A stretch of 46,174 nt of DNA from an uncultured bacterium (GCA_903958395.1 CAJBSZ010000505.1:1-46174); one strand, 5' to 3'; numbered from the stretch's first letter, positions 1-8,446 are shown. The notes: a model not told the origin generated them from the letters alone. Translations and numbers: made by a program.

Positions 1-677
1 ATGGCGGGTTTGGAGCCTTGTGTGATGACGATCCGTTTGGCGCCCCATTTCACAAGTTCCTTGATGCCGCGTGCCAGATTGGGTGTTCCTGTGGCTTCAG
101 CGAGTTCAGCGCGGTTGATTTTGACCAGACTCGGGCGTTCCCGGATGGCCTGGATCAAAAGATCCCTCTGAGCATCCATGAGTACCGGAAGGTTGAGTTG
201 ATTCGCCTGTCTCGTCAGTTTGGCGTAAAACCCAGTGCCGCACCCTTTGGGAACGGTGCCGATCAAGACAACCAGGGAGGCCTGTCTGAGTGCCCTCGAA
301 TAGGCGGATAGAAAGGCCGTGATCTCGCTTGGACTCAGGGCAGGGGATTCCTCCACAATTTCCGTGATGAGAGGCGACGGACCGTTGGAGCGCCCGATTA
401 AAGTTTGGCAGAGTCGCGTTTCCCCTGCCGTGGAAATAATTGTGGCAGGAACGCGATCCGCCTTCAGTGCCTTTCTGAATAATCTGCCTCGGGCTCCCCC
501 TGCCGTGGTCAGAACCCTGACTTTTGCGCCGAGTTGCATTACCACGCGCGCCACGTTGACGCCTTTCCCTGATGCCGTTTCGAGTCCATGCGTCGCGCGA
601 TTGACTTCTCCCGGTGAAAATTCCCGGAAGAATAGGGTGCGTTGCCAGCTTGACGATAGACAGACCACGAGAATCAT
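1..677 (-). CDS. PfkB-family sugar kinase (1-phosphofructokinase/tagatose-6-phosphate kinase type), 3' end cut by window
   Basis: About 225 residues are present; the C-terminus lies beyond base 1. The start is the ATG at 677-675 (MILVVCLSSSWQ), preceded by GGAG in the 14-bp gap after the upstream kinase gene. The PfkB signature is visible as ASGKGVNVARVV around residues 35-46, with the glycine-rich substrate-side motif, and a second PfkB block KINRAEL comes later, followed by the ATP-side strand KRIVITQGSKPA at the edge. These are features of the FruK/LacC branch, which phosphorylates a hexose phosphate with ATP in the cytoplasm. The catalytic GAGD motif would be in the missing part. It follows the ATP-cone kinase on the same strand and is probably cotranscribed with it. 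The exact substrate cannot be told from the sequence. Confidence 0.82.
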   Translation of the reverse strand, partial: MILVVCLSSSWQRTLFFREFSPGEVNRATHGLETASGKGVNVARVVMQLGAKVRVLTTAGGARGRLFRKALKADRVPATIISTAGETRLCQTLIGRSNGPSPLITEIVEESPALSPSEITAFLSAYSRALRQASLVVLIGTVPKGCGTGFYAKLTRQANQLNLPVLMDAQRDLLIQAIRERPSLVKINRAELAEATGTPNLARGIKELVKWGAKRIVITQGSKPA

Positions 678-690
678 CTCACCACTCCGA

Positions 691-2037
691 TCAGTATTGG
701 TATTCGCTCCCGCCGATGAATTCGCGCAGAAGCGAGTTGCCTGGAACAATCCGGTCGTCCTGGACGGCCTCGATGGGGGCCAGAAGGTCATGGATCCGTT
801 TGGCCCGCACAAAGGCGTCCTGCCGGTTCGGATCCTGGCGGAAACGTTCCATGGCTTCCGGGATAAAATCCCATAGCCGGGCCTTCAGAATGGGAAGCTC
901 AAAGGGCAGCGCGGTATTCAGAACAAAATCCGCATGGGCAATGAACGGAATGATGTATTTGAGCTCGCTTCTCCGGACATAGTGCCAGTGGGTAAGCGTC
1001 CCCATCGGCTGGAGATTGCGGTGTTCTTTGTCACGGAGCATGCGTCGTATAAGCCGGTTATCGGCCCACCTCATGAACGTGCCGTCGGCTGTCCGTAATT
1101 GGCCCAGGGTTTCAACATAAAGCCGGTATTTATGGATTGCGGGAACCGCTCGGGTCATGTCGTCATAAAGGCCATGAAGGCTGTCGAGCAGGAGGATTTC
1201 ATTGTCAGCCAGACGCATTTCATTGACATCCAGCGTCCGGATTCCTGTCTTGAAGTTGTAGAAGGGTGTTTTAACCGTTTTCCCGGCAAGCAGATCAGCC
1301 AGATGGGCATTGATCAAGTCGAGGTCGAGGGACTGGGGACTCTCATAGTCATAATCCCCGAACTCATCCCGCGGGTGCTTGACGAGATCAAAAAAGTAGT
1401 TATCGATGTTGATGGCTTTGAGGTGCAGGCCGACGGCCTGGAGGGCTTCGCCGATCTTGATAGTGGTCGTGGTCTTGCCAGAGGAGGAGGGGCCGGCGAT
1501 GATGACCAGACGGAGATCCTTTGATTTCGCGAGCATCGCCTCGGCGGCAAGTCCGGCCTCTGCAGCGAACCGGGTCTCTGCCGCCCGGACGAGGTCGGCA
1601 AAGTGTCCCCTGCGGATAACGTCATTCAGGGATTCCACACTTTCACAGCGATGCGCCATGTTCCACAGCAGGATTTCGTAAATCTTCTTGTAGGGAATAT
1701 TATCGGTCACTTCAAAGGTATAGGCCTTGGTGGCCCGAAGCATGGCGCGCTCCCGGCGATAGGAGATGTAATTCTGCGCCAGCTTGGTCTGCCGGTTTTC
1801 AATCAGCACCTTTTCGACAATGTCCTGGATATCCTCAACCGAGGGCAGCATGTCGCCGTGATAGGCGGCAATCAGGGTTTCCTCGACTTGGGCGGACAGG
1901 GATTCAGCCAGCGTACGGTCGGGTGTTTTGGCCGATGCCGTAGCCTTGAATATGGCGGTGGTGATGCGCTCGCGGTCATAGGCGACCAAATTGCCGTTTC
2001 GTTTGACGATAGAAGTTGGGGTGTCCGCCGTTGACAT
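691..2037 (-). CDS. ATP-cone domain fused to uridine kinase-like P-loop kinase
   Basis: A 448-residue protein from the ATG at 2037 (MSTADTPTSIVKRNG); an in-frame extension to 2073 exists but adds nothing recognisable. Residues about 8-100 look like an ATP-cone, the nucleotide-sensing domain of NrdD and NrdR (VKRNG opening, then the tail YISYRRERAMLR). Residues 182-189 form a Walker A loop, GPSSSGKT, of the uridine kinase/phosphoribulokinase family, followed by the family-typical NIDNYF and a later LLLDSLHGLYDD stretch in the Walker B region. The protein likely phosphorylates a nucleoside or similar small molecule and may be controlled by adenine nucleotide binding at the cone; the substrate is unknown. 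It is divergent from bioB across a 117-bp gap and followed after 13 bp by the PfkB kinase. Confidence 0.75.
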   Translation of the reverse strand: MSTADTPTSIVKRNGNLVAYDRERITTAIFKATASAKTPDRTLAESLSAQVEETLIAAYHGDMLPSVEDIQDIVEKVLIENRQTKLAQNYISYRRERAMLRATKAYTFEVTDNIPYKKIYEILLWNMAHRCESVESLNDVIRRGHFADLVRAAETRFAAEAGLAAEAMLAKSKDLRLVIIAGPSSSGKTTTTIKIGEALQAVGLHLKAINIDNYFFDLVKHPRDEFGDYDYESPQSLDLDLINAHLADLLAGKTVKTPFYNFKTGIRTLDVNEMRLADNEILLLDSLHGLYDDMTRAVPAIHKYRLYVETLGQLRTADGTFMRWADNRLIRRMLRDKEHRNLQPMGTLTHWHYVRRSELKYIIPFIAHADFVLNTALPFELPILKARLWDFIPEAMERFRQDPNRQDAFVRAKRIHDLLAPIEAVQDDRIVPGNSLLREFIGGSEYQY

Positions 2038-2093
2038 GCCTAGAGGAATACAAAACGGCTTCCGGGAAAGCAAGACGGGAGCAGGGTATGTTC

Positions 2094-2123
2094 TTGAAAC
2101 CGAACCCCTGAAATTGCAAGAAT
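2094..2123 (+). promoter_or_regulatory. candidate sigma70-type promoter for bioB
   Basis: TTGAAA (2094-2099) and AAGAAT (2118-2123) are separated by 18 bp and lie 31 bp before the bioB ATG. The match is 5/6 and 4/6 to consensus. No BirA-type operator could be recognised. Confidence 0.25.
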
Positions 2124-2154
2124 GCCCGCCTTTACCAACTGAAAGAGCCGGATT

Positions 2155-3159
2155 ATGCCAACTTTACCGAATGTGAACTGTGACTGGGTTGCCTTGAGCC
2201 GCCGTGTGCTGGCGGGAGAGGGGATCCGGCATGACGAGGCTCTGGCGATTCTCAACTCCGATGAGAATGAGCTCCTGAACCTGTTGCACGCGGCATTTCT
2301 GGTGCGCCAACATTATTTCAGCAGGAAGGTCAGTCTCCATGTGATTCGCAATGCCAAGAGCGGTGGGTGCAGCGAAGACTGTTCGTATTGCAGCCAATCC
2401 AGCGCCAGTACGGGTGTTGTTCCCTGTTACCCCCTCCAGAGCGAGGAAGAACTGCTTCAAGGGGCGAAAGAGGCCCAGGCCATGGGGGCGATCCGCTACT
2501 GTATTGTCACCAGCGGCCGTTCCCCGTCACGGGACGACCTTGACCGGATTGCCGAAGCCGTGCGGCGGATCAAGCGCGAGTACCCCTTGTCCATTTGCGT
2601 GTCGCTGGGCATTCTGACGGACGCCCAGGCGGCTGAGTTGAAGGCGGCCGGTGTCGACCGCTACAATCACAATCTGGAATCCTCGGAACGGTTCTTTCCC
2701 TCGATTTGCACGACCCACACCTATGTGGAGCGCAAAGCCACGGCAGCGCGTGTCAAGGCGGCCGGAATGGAACTCTGCAGCGGCGGCCTGATGGGGATGG
2801 GGGAGACTCTGGAGGATCGGGTGGATCTGGCTCTAGCCATGCGCGAGGTGCAGGCGAATTCCATTCCACTGAATTTCTTGGATCCCCGGCCGGGTACCGG
2901 GCTCAAAGACCGTCCCCGGATTCCCGCAGGTGATGTGCTTCGCACTCTGGCCATGTTCCGGTTTGTGCATCCGGATCGTGAGATTCGGATCGCCGGGGGA
3001 CGTGAAGCCTGTCTGGGCCCGCTTCAGGTGCTGGCCCTCTACCCGGCCAATTCCATGTTCACCTCTGGCTATCTCACCACGCCGGGGCAGGGTTACCAAG
3101 CCGACCGGCGCATGCTGGATATGGCGGGGTTCGAGGTGGTAGAGATCACGGATGCGTGA
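2155..3159 (+). CDS. bioB: Biotin synthase
   Basis: Radical SAM enzyme that inserts sulfur into dethiobiotin, the last step of biotin synthesis. The 334-residue protein carries the CxxxCxxC [4Fe-4S]/SAM motif at C72, C76 and C79 (GCSEDCSYCSQ). The ligands of the sacrificial [2Fe-2S] cluster are also present: C116 (RYCIVTSGR), C148 (ICVSLG), C208 (ELCSGG) and R278 (EIRIAGGRE), with the spacing of the E. coli enzyme (C97/C128/C188/R260). The YNHNLES and NFLDPRPGT motifs are intact. No other bio gene lies in the window, so it is a stand-alone gene here. It converges on echF, with the stop only 7 bp from the echF stop and inside a strong hairpin. Confidence 0.97.
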   Translation: MPTLPNVNCDWVALSRRVLAGEGIRHDEALAILNSDENELLNLLHAAFLVRQHYFSRKVSLHVIRNAKSGGCSEDCSYCSQSSASTGVVPCYPLQSEEELLQGAKEAQAMGAIRYCIVTSGRSPSRDDLDRIAEAVRRIKREYPLSICVSLGILTDAQAAELKAAGVDRYNHNLESSERFFPSICTTHTYVERKATAARVKAAGMELCSGGLMGMGETLEDRVDLALAMREVQANSIPLNFLDPRPGTGLKDRPRIPAGDVLRTLAMFRFVHPDREIRIAGGREACLGPLQVLALYPANSMFTSGYLTTPGQGYQADRRMLDMAGFEVVEITDA

Positions 3160-3163
3160 TCTC
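3142..3163. terminator. perfect 9-bp hairpin between convergent bioB and echF
   Basis: GAGATCACG (3142-3150) and CGTGATCTC (3155-3163) pair perfectly around a GATG loop. The hairpin contains the bioB stop codon and ends 3 bp before the echF stop. No clear T-tract follows on either strand, so it could be a bidirectional, possibly factor-assisted terminator or an RNA 3'-end stabiliser. Confidence 0.55.
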
Positions 3164-3166
3164 AGT

Positions 3167-3469
3167 TCACACGTTCGGTGAGTAGTGTTCCTTGTGCGCG
3201 ATGATGCACTTCTTCGGGCACACTTCGATGCAATATCCGCAGATGATGCAGGAGTAGGGGTTCAAGGTCCACGACTTAGGGTCTCGGGTCACCTTTAGCG
3301 CATTAGACGGGCACCGTTTTTCGCAGGCTCCGCAGAAGGTGCACTTGTCGATTTCGATGTCGATCCGGCCGCGCGTTCCTTCAGGCAACTCTCGCTTTAC
3401 AAAAGGATAGCGAAGGCAATCGGTGGGGCTCGTAAGCTTCCGGAAAATACTATTGATGAGGTTAATCAT
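3167..3469 (-). CDS. echF: Ech hydrogenase subunit F, 2x[4Fe-4S] ferredoxin-like
   Basis: NuoI-like electron-transfer subunit of the energy-converting hydrogenase, 100 residues from the ATG at 3469 (MINLINSIF). An upstream in-frame start at 3517 would overlap echE and is not needed. Two [4Fe-4S] motifs are complete: C43, C46, C49, C53 (CTFCGACEKRC) and C74, C77, C80, C84 (CIICGYCIEVC). It should pass electrons from ferredoxin towards the small subunit on the cytoplasmic face. It is the last gene of the ech operon and starts 4 bp after the echE stop. Confidence 0.92.
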   Translation of the reverse strand: MINLINSIFRKLTSPTDCLRYPFVKRELPEGTRGRIDIEIDKCTFCGACEKRCPSNALKVTRDPKSWTLNPYSCIICGYCIEVCPKKCIIAHKEHYSPNV

Positions 3470-3473
3470 GATT

Positions 3474-4556
3474 TTATCGCTCCGTACAGCTGACGCAGGG
3501 GTCAATACAAATGGCAATCACCGGGACATCCGCCAGCTCGCAGCCTGTCAGCTGGTGTAGCAGGGCCGGGAGATTGGCGAAAGTCGGGGTCCGAACCCGG
3601 AACCGCTCCAGATTCCGCGTTCCATTTCCACGAATATAGAAGTTCAATTCGCCGCGCGGCTGTTCGATCCGGGCGAGAACCTCATCGGCGGGGGGGCTTC
3701 CCTTGACCGCGACTGAGATTGGCCCCTGGGGCATGCGCTTGAGGGCGGCGCGGATCAGGTCCAGCGAGGTGTAGAGCTCCTTCACCCGAACCATGGTTCG
3801 GTCATAGCAGTCGCCCGCCTCTCCGACCACCATTTTGAAATCAAGATCGCCGTAAGCGGCATAGCCGGTCTCGCGGAGATCCATTCTCAGACCGCTGGCG
3901 CGAGCCACAGGCCCCACCGCGCCCAGTTCGTGGGCTTTATCCTTCGGGAGGACACCAACGCCGATCAGGCGCTGTTTAACGCTATAGTCCTTGAGAAGGG
4001 AATCCATCAGCTCGGGAAGCTGTTTCTCAACGGCCTCCAGTTCGCGCAGGATATACTCGCTCAGTTCCGGGGTAATGTCGCGCTTGACGCCGCCGATGGC
4101 GCAGACGCCCAGGATGACGCGCGCTCCCGTGGTTTTTTCCATGATGTTAAGGATCTGCTCGCGCACCTTCCAGAGGCGCATAAACAGGTTCTCAAACCCG
4201 AAGGCATCGGCCAGCAGGCCGAGGATAAGCAAATGACTATGAATACGGTGCGTTTCGGCCCAGATCACGCGCAGGTACTTGGCGCGGTCGGGAATCTGAA
4301 CCTTCATCAGTTCCTCAATGCCCTGACAGTAGTTCTGGGAATGCATGAAACTGCAGATCCCGCAAATACGCTCCGCCAGGTAGACATCCTGGATGTAGTC
4401 CTTTTTCTCGGCGATTTTTTCGAGTCCGCGGTGGATGTAGCCAACCGCAGGGAGTGCCTGGATGATCTTTTCGTTTTCCATCACCAGATGGAGCTGGATG
4501 GGCTCCGGAAGAACCGGGTGCTGGGGGCCAAAGGGAATAGTATTGCGACGAATCAT
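3474..4556 (-). CDS. echE: Ech-type group 4 [NiFe] hydrogenase large subunit
   Basis: Catalytic NuoD-related subunit of 360 residues. Both pairs of nickel-ligand cysteines are present: C65/C68 in RICGICSFMH and C354/C357 in the terminal DPCVSCTER. This separates it from NuoD of complex I, which lacks them, and marks a true H2-evolving or H2-oxidising group 4 hydrogenase. The chain ends three residues after the last cysteine, so there is no C-terminal extension to be removed by a maturation protease; family knowledge says some group 4 enzymes (CooH, EchE) are like this. The start ATG overlaps the echD stop (ATGA). Hyp maturation genes are not in the window. Confidence 0.95.
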   Translation of the reverse strand: MIRRNTIPFGPQHPVLPEPIQLHLVMENEKIIQALPAVGYIHRGLEKIAEKKDYIQDVYLAERICGICSFMHSQNYCQGIEELMKVQIPDRAKYLRVIWAETHRIHSHLLILGLLADAFGFENLFMRLWKVREQILNIMEKTTGARVILGVCAIGGVKRDITPELSEYILRELEAVEKQLPELMDSLLKDYSVKQRLIGVGVLPKDKAHELGAVGPVARASGLRMDLRETGYAAYGDLDFKMVVGEAGDCYDRTMVRVKELYTSLDLIRAALKRMPQGPISVAVKGSPPADEVLARIEQPRGELNFYIRGNGTRNLERFRVRTPTFANLPALLHQLTGCELADVPVIAICIDPCVSCTER

Positions 4557-4963
4557 GATTTTACCGTTCCTTCCGGGGCGGAGGGGGTCTTGTCTTGTAT
4601 TTGAATGCCGATTCCAGGAATCGATTTATTCAGAGGCGCGACCGGCGAGCCCTCGGCCAGCATAAAACGCCCCTGGAAATCAATGGCCATGCCGCTGACT
4701 TGGACGCCCATGAGATCTTTCATTTCATTTTCCACCAGAAGTGCGGCGAAGAAAAGGGATGAAATGCTGGGAAGTGCCGTACCTCTCGGAAGGGTGACCC
4801 GAAGGTGCTTCAATTCATAATTTTTGTCAAAATGATACAGAATATCGTGGGATTCGCCCCGGTCGCAACACGTCATGGTCACAAACCGGTAACCATCCTG
4901 CTTCAGCTTCCACACTTCTGTGGAAATCTGATCAAGGGTTATTTCTGAAACATGATTAAGCAT
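4553..4963 (-). CDS. echD: Ech hydrogenase subunit D (NuoC-like)
   Basis: 136 residues from the ATG at 4963 (MLNHVSEITLDQI), which overlaps the end of echC by 8 bp; a longer reading to 5098 only runs antiparallel in frame over echC codons and is rejected. The family resemblance is to the short NuoC-like EchD: a WKLKQDGYRFVTMTCCD opening strand, then a LYHFDKNYEL segment and a region ENEMKDLMGVQVSG that corresponds to the NuoC ERE..D(M)FGI motif. It holds no metal site and is a structural connector between catalytic and ferredoxin subunits. The call rests mainly on its place in the echABCDEF order. Confidence 0.88.
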   Translation of the reverse strand: MLNHVSEITLDQISTEVWKLKQDGYRFVTMTCCDRGESHDILYHFDKNYELKHLRVTLPRGTALPSISSLFFAALLVENEMKDLMGVQVSGMAIDFQGRFMLAEGSPVAPLNKSIPGIGIQIQDKTPSAPEGTVKS

Positions 4964-5474
4964 GGGAAGCGCCTTTCTCCAGCACTGCAGGGGCATCGAC
5001 GGGGGTGGGGGTTCGGGTGAGCACATGTTTTTCCGCCAGCGGTGTTTTCCCGCTGTGTTTAGCCTGAAGAACCTGGGCGCCCTTGAGAACGCCATCAATC
5101 ATGGCCTCGGGCCGGGCCGGGCAACCGGGAACAAAAACATCCACCGGGATCACTTTGTCCACCCCGCCCAGCACATTGTAGCCATCGGCGAAAATTCCAC
5201 CGGTCGAGGCGCACACGCCCATGGCCACCACCACCTTGGGGTCGGGCATCTGGTCATACACGTTTTTCAGGACGCGTGCATTCCGGTGGTTGACGGAGCC
5301 GGTGACCACCAGGACATCGGCGTGCTTGGGATTCCCGACATGCAGGATGCCGAAGCGCTCGAGATCGTAGAGCGGGGTCAAACAGGCGAGGAATTCAATG
5401 TCGCACCCATTGCAACTGTTGCAATTGAAGTGCACCACCCAGGGTGACTTGTTGAATTTTGGAACGACGGTCAT
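4956..5474 (-). CDS. echC: Ech hydrogenase small subunit (NuoB-like)
   Basis: 172 residues. It binds the proximal [4Fe-4S] cluster next to the Ni-Fe site: C21 and C24 (NCNSCNGCDIE), C88 (AMGVCASTGG) and C118 (VPGCPARPE). This matches the short small subunits of group 4 hydrogenases, which lack the extra C-terminal clusters of uptake enzymes. The ATG at 5474 follows AGAAAGG with a 6-bp spacer, the clearest ribosome-binding site inside the operon. The stop overlaps the echD start. Confidence 0.95.
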   Translation of the reverse strand: MTVVPKFNKSPWVVHFNCNSCNGCDIEFLACLTPLYDLERFGILHVGNPKHADVLVVTGSVNHRNARVLKNVYDQMPDPKVVVAMGVCASTGGIFADGYNVLGGVDKVIPVDVFVPGCPARPEAMIDGVLKGAQVLQAKHSGKTPLAEKHVLTRTPTPVDAPAVLEKGASHA

Positions 5475-5486
5475 GGTTGGCCTTTC

Positions 5487-6353
5487 TTACTTTGAAACCC
5501 AATAGAGCAAGATAACGTTGGTCATGGCGAGCAGCAGCACGCTGGTCCACATGAATTTGAAAATCCACATTTTAGTCAGACGGGCGAAGGCGTTATCGAC
5601 GACGGTCATGAGGAAGAAACTGGCACTTGCCAGAAGCAGTCCGATCCAGATTGGGGACGCCCAGAACAGGACGATTAAGCAAAACAAAAGGGCCATTTCA
5701 TAGAAGTGGGCGATTTCCAGGATCGCCAGGTGCGGGCCCGAGTACTCGATCGTGATCCCCTTCACGATTTCCTGGTGGGCGTGATGGGAGGTGGCGATAT
5801 CAAACGGGGATTTGTGAAGCTTGATGGCCAGCACGACCAGGAAAGCCACAAAAAGAAGGGGTAGTGAAATGAGCATCGGGCGTGCGGCCGACAGGGGCGC
5901 GGAGAGCAGGAAGCTGTGGTTGTTGACCATGTAAAATCCGATCATGATAAGAATCAGGATCGGTTCGTAGGCCACCATCAGCATGATCTCGCGCTGGCTT
6001 CCGATACGGCTGTAGGGCGAGCGCACGCACATTCCCCCCAGGACCAGGGCCAGGGTGGAAAAGGCGAAGACAAACAGGAACATCAGGCTGTCTTTCCCAA
6101 ACACGAGCATCAGAAACGCCATGATCATGAACAGAAGGTGCAGGTAGGCGTAGACGATTTGCATCCGGTTCAGCAGGATGGGTTCCTTGCGAAGCAATTT
6201 GATGGTGTCATAGACCGGTTGCAGGATGGGGGGGCCCATGCGGCCCTGGGCGCGCGCCGTGATCCGGCGGTCAATGCCGGAGAGTAACGCTCCGAAAAAA
6301 GGAGCCACAAGGATTGCCAGAACCAAGGTCAGGGGCGTGGTGGGAATAGTCAT
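5487..6353 (-). CDS. echB: Ech hydrogenase membrane subunit B (NuoH-like)
   Basis: 288 residues with about eight hydrophobic helices. It is the NuoH-related membrane anchor that connects the hydrophilic module to the antiporter subunit. The typical loop ATSHHAHQEIVKGITIEYSGP is present (the counterpart of the AE.EL..G..TEYSG loop in NuoH), with charged residues thought to link electron transfer to ion movement. The N-terminal GxDRRITARAQGRMGPP stretch is the other NuoH/EchB hallmark. ATG overlaps the echA stop (ATGA). Confidence 0.94.
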   Translation of the reverse strand: MTIPTTPLTLVLAILVAPFFGALLSGIDRRITARAQGRMGPPILQPVYDTIKLLRKEPILLNRMQIVYAYLHLLFMIMAFLMLVFGKDSLMFLFVFAFSTLALVLGGMCVRSPYSRIGSQREIMLMVAYEPILILIMIGFYMVNNHSFLLSAPLSAARPMLISLPLLFVAFLVVLAIKLHKSPFDIATSHHAHQEIVKGITIEYSGPHLAILEIAHFYEMALLFCLIVLFWASPIWIGLLLASASFFLMTVVDNAFARLTKMWIFKFMWTSVLLLAMTNVILLYWVSK

Positions 6354-8263
6354 ATGAACAGTACTCCGAATAGGCTCAGGATGATCAAGGCTGCCAGGGG
6401 ATTGCCCCAGCTGGTAATTTTAGATTCCTCAAACAACGGGAGATAATAGCTGGTCAGCGCCGCCGACGTCGGAGTGTCTGCGATGCCCCTGAAGGTGAAG
6501 CTGTGATCGTCAAGATCCAGATTTTCGCCGCATAGGAACGGCAGGCGAATCTGGGAGGGCTTGAAGAGCAGTACTCCGGCGAGCAGGGCCAGTACGATCG
6601 TTCCAAAAACCACATACATCGGCCATCCTAAAAAGGAGTGAACCGAATCGAGGATCGAAATGTTGCCCGGGCAGGTATCCATGCCGAATGTAGCCAGGCT
6701 GATCACCTTGATCACTTTGGCGTAGATCAGCGTGGCACAGACAGAGATCGCGACCACGCCCGTGCCAATCAAGGCCAGAACGGAGAGCATCCAGGGGCTG
6801 ACGGTCTCGATCGTGTAGGTCTCGTGATAAGAGGTCGTGGTGATACGGCCCAGCCATTTGGCCCAGAAGAAGATCGTCAGGGCGCTACCCAGAACCAGTA
6901 GAATCAGCACCACTGGATTCCGGACCGCCGCTTCGATAGCCATCCATTTCCCGACCAGCATGCCGAAGGGCGGCATCATCATCGAGGCCATTCCGATCAT
7001 GGCAACATTGGTGGTCAGCGGCATCTTGAAGAGCAGTCCCCCCATATCCTCGATGTCGCGACTGCCGATTGTCTGCTCAATCGTGCCTACGCACAGGAAA
7101 AGCAGGGCTTTGGATACAGCGTGGTAGATCAGGATGGTCACTCCGGCGGCATAGGCCAGGGGAGTGCCGATACCGGCGCAACAGGCGATCAAGCCCAGAT
7201 TGGCGATGGTGGAATACGCCAGCACCTTTTTACCATTGCTCTGCCCCACTGCCAGGGCGCTGGTGACCACGAAGGTGAAGGCTCCCGCAATGGCGATGAT
7301 GGGGGCCAGAGGGGTTCCCTGAAGGGATGGGGCCAGACGGAGGATCAGGTAGGATCCCGCCTTGACCATGGTGCTGGAATGCAGGAGGGCCGAAACTGGC
7401 GTGGGGGCGACCATTGCGCCCAGCAACCAGCTCTGAAAGGGCAATTGAGCCGATTTGGTCATCGTGGCCAGTGTGAACAATCCGAGGGGTAGCAGAATCA
7501 GGGGGCCCTTGGTCAGGACTACCGACAAACTTTCAGAGCCGGCGGTGTGGGCCGCCAGGAACACGCCCAGCGACATGGCTAACCCGCCGAAAACATTAAT
7601 CGTGATGGCCCGACGGGCGCTCGCCTTCGCCTCGGTTGTCCCGTCATGTCCGATTAAAAAGAAGGAGCAGAGCGTGGTGCCTTCCCAGAAGATCGACAGC
7701 CACTTCATGTTATCCACCAGAACCAGTCCGTTCATCAGGCCCAGAAAAGAGATTAAAACGAAGAAAAACCGGTTATTCGAGGCCGCGGTGGGGGGGGCGT
7801 GGTGTTCATGCACATTCATGTAGCCGATGCCATACAGGGCAATCAGGCTTCCGATCACCGAAACAATGAGAACCATAATCATGGCCAGGGAGTCCACCAC
7901 CAGCTTGGTTTCCTCGACGGATTCATGACGGGCCATTATGAGCCCGGCCCCGCAAAGCCCCAACTGGATCAAGGCCATGATCCGGACTGGCCAGCTACGG
8001 ATGGAAAACCCAATGGCGAGAACGGTCAGGATGACCAGAGGTTCAATCCAATTCCCCGCCGTCGTAATGAGGGCCGGCAATCCGACATCGGGGGCGGTCG
8101 CCCCGCTATAGAAGGGAAGTGCAACTCCCGCACCGATGGTTACCAGCCCGGCCAAGGCAACCACGGCATTCCGGAGAATACCCTTGATTCCGGTTAACAT
8201 CATAAGCCCGAAAACCAAGGGGCCTAAAACCAGCAAGGCGATCAACGATTCTTGTATTTGCAT
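6350..8263 (-). CDS. echA: Ech hydrogenase membrane subunit A (NuoL/antiporter-like)
   Basis: 637 residues and the first gene of the operon. The antiporter-family core has the TM5 glutamate (SIFWEGTTLCSFF), the TM7 lysine (TMTKSAQLPFQSW) and the TM8 lysine (TMVKAGSYLI), so all main ion-path residues are present. A GLLFKM block follows the HAVSKALLFL motif. It should move H+ or Na+ across the membrane, driven by ferredoxin oxidation with H2 formation, or the reverse. A GGGAG-like site lies about 10 bp before the ATG. Upstream are a candidate promoter at 8372-8400 and a 16-bp palindrome at 8286-8301. Confidence 0.94.
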   Translation of the reverse strand: MQIQESLIALLVLGPLVFGLMMLTGIKGILRNAVVALAGLVTIGAGVALPFYSGATAPDVGLPALITTAGNWIEPLVILTVLAIGFSIRSWPVRIMALIQLGLCGAGLIMARHESVEETKLVVDSLAMIMVLIVSVIGSLIALYGIGYMNVHEHHAPPTAASNNRFFFVLISFLGLMNGLVLVDNMKWLSIFWEGTTLCSFFLIGHDGTTEAKASARRAITINVFGGLAMSLGVFLAAHTAGSESLSVVLTKGPLILLPLGLFTLATMTKSAQLPFQSWLLGAMVAPTPVSALLHSSTMVKAGSYLILRLAPSLQGTPLAPIIAIAGAFTFVVTSALAVGQSNGKKVLAYSTIANLGLIACCAGIGTPLAYAAGVTILIYHAVSKALLFLCVGTIEQTIGSRDIEDMGGLLFKMPLTTNVAMIGMASMMMPPFGMLVGKWMAIEAAVRNPVVLILLVLGSALTIFFWAKWLGRITTTSYHETYTIETVSPWMLSVLALIGTGVVAISVCATLIYAKVIKVISLATFGMDTCPGNISILDSVHSFLGWPMYVVFGTIVLALLAGVLLFKPSQIRLPFLCGENLDLDDHSFTFRGIADTPTSAALTSYYLPLFEESKITSWGNPLAALIILSLFGVLFI

Positions 8264-8285
8264 AACAGTCGCACTCCCAATCGTT

Positions 8286-8301
8286 GGACAAATAATTGTC
8301 C
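8286..8301. promoter_or_regulatory. 16-bp inverted repeat in the ech leader
   Basis: GGACAA (8286-8291), ATAA, TTGTCC (8296-8301): perfect 6-bp arms around a 4-bp AT centre, 22 bp upstream of the echA start and downstream of the candidate ech promoter. The layout fits a dimeric repressor's operator. It does not match Rex or FNR sites as I remember them. The regulator is unknown. Confidence 0.4.
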
Positions 8302-8371
8302 GTTCGGTGGATCTTCTCGGGATCGAGCTGGAACAGCAGCCCCGGAGAACCTCAAGTCAAAAAACGCGCAC

Positions 8372-8400
8372 ACTATGATTCGCTCATTTCTGAAAGTCAA
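8372..8400 (-). promoter_or_regulatory. candidate sigma70-type promoter of the ech operon
   Basis: On the minus strand TTGACT (8400-8395) and CATAGT (8377-8372) are 17 bp apart, 5/6 and 4/6 to consensus. Transcription would start roughly 100 nt before echA, giving a leader that includes the 8286-8301 palindrome. Confidence 0.45.
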
Positions 8401-8446
8401 CAGTCAAGTCGCAGCCCCGATCCTCGCCTAAGCCTTTTTTGTGTTA

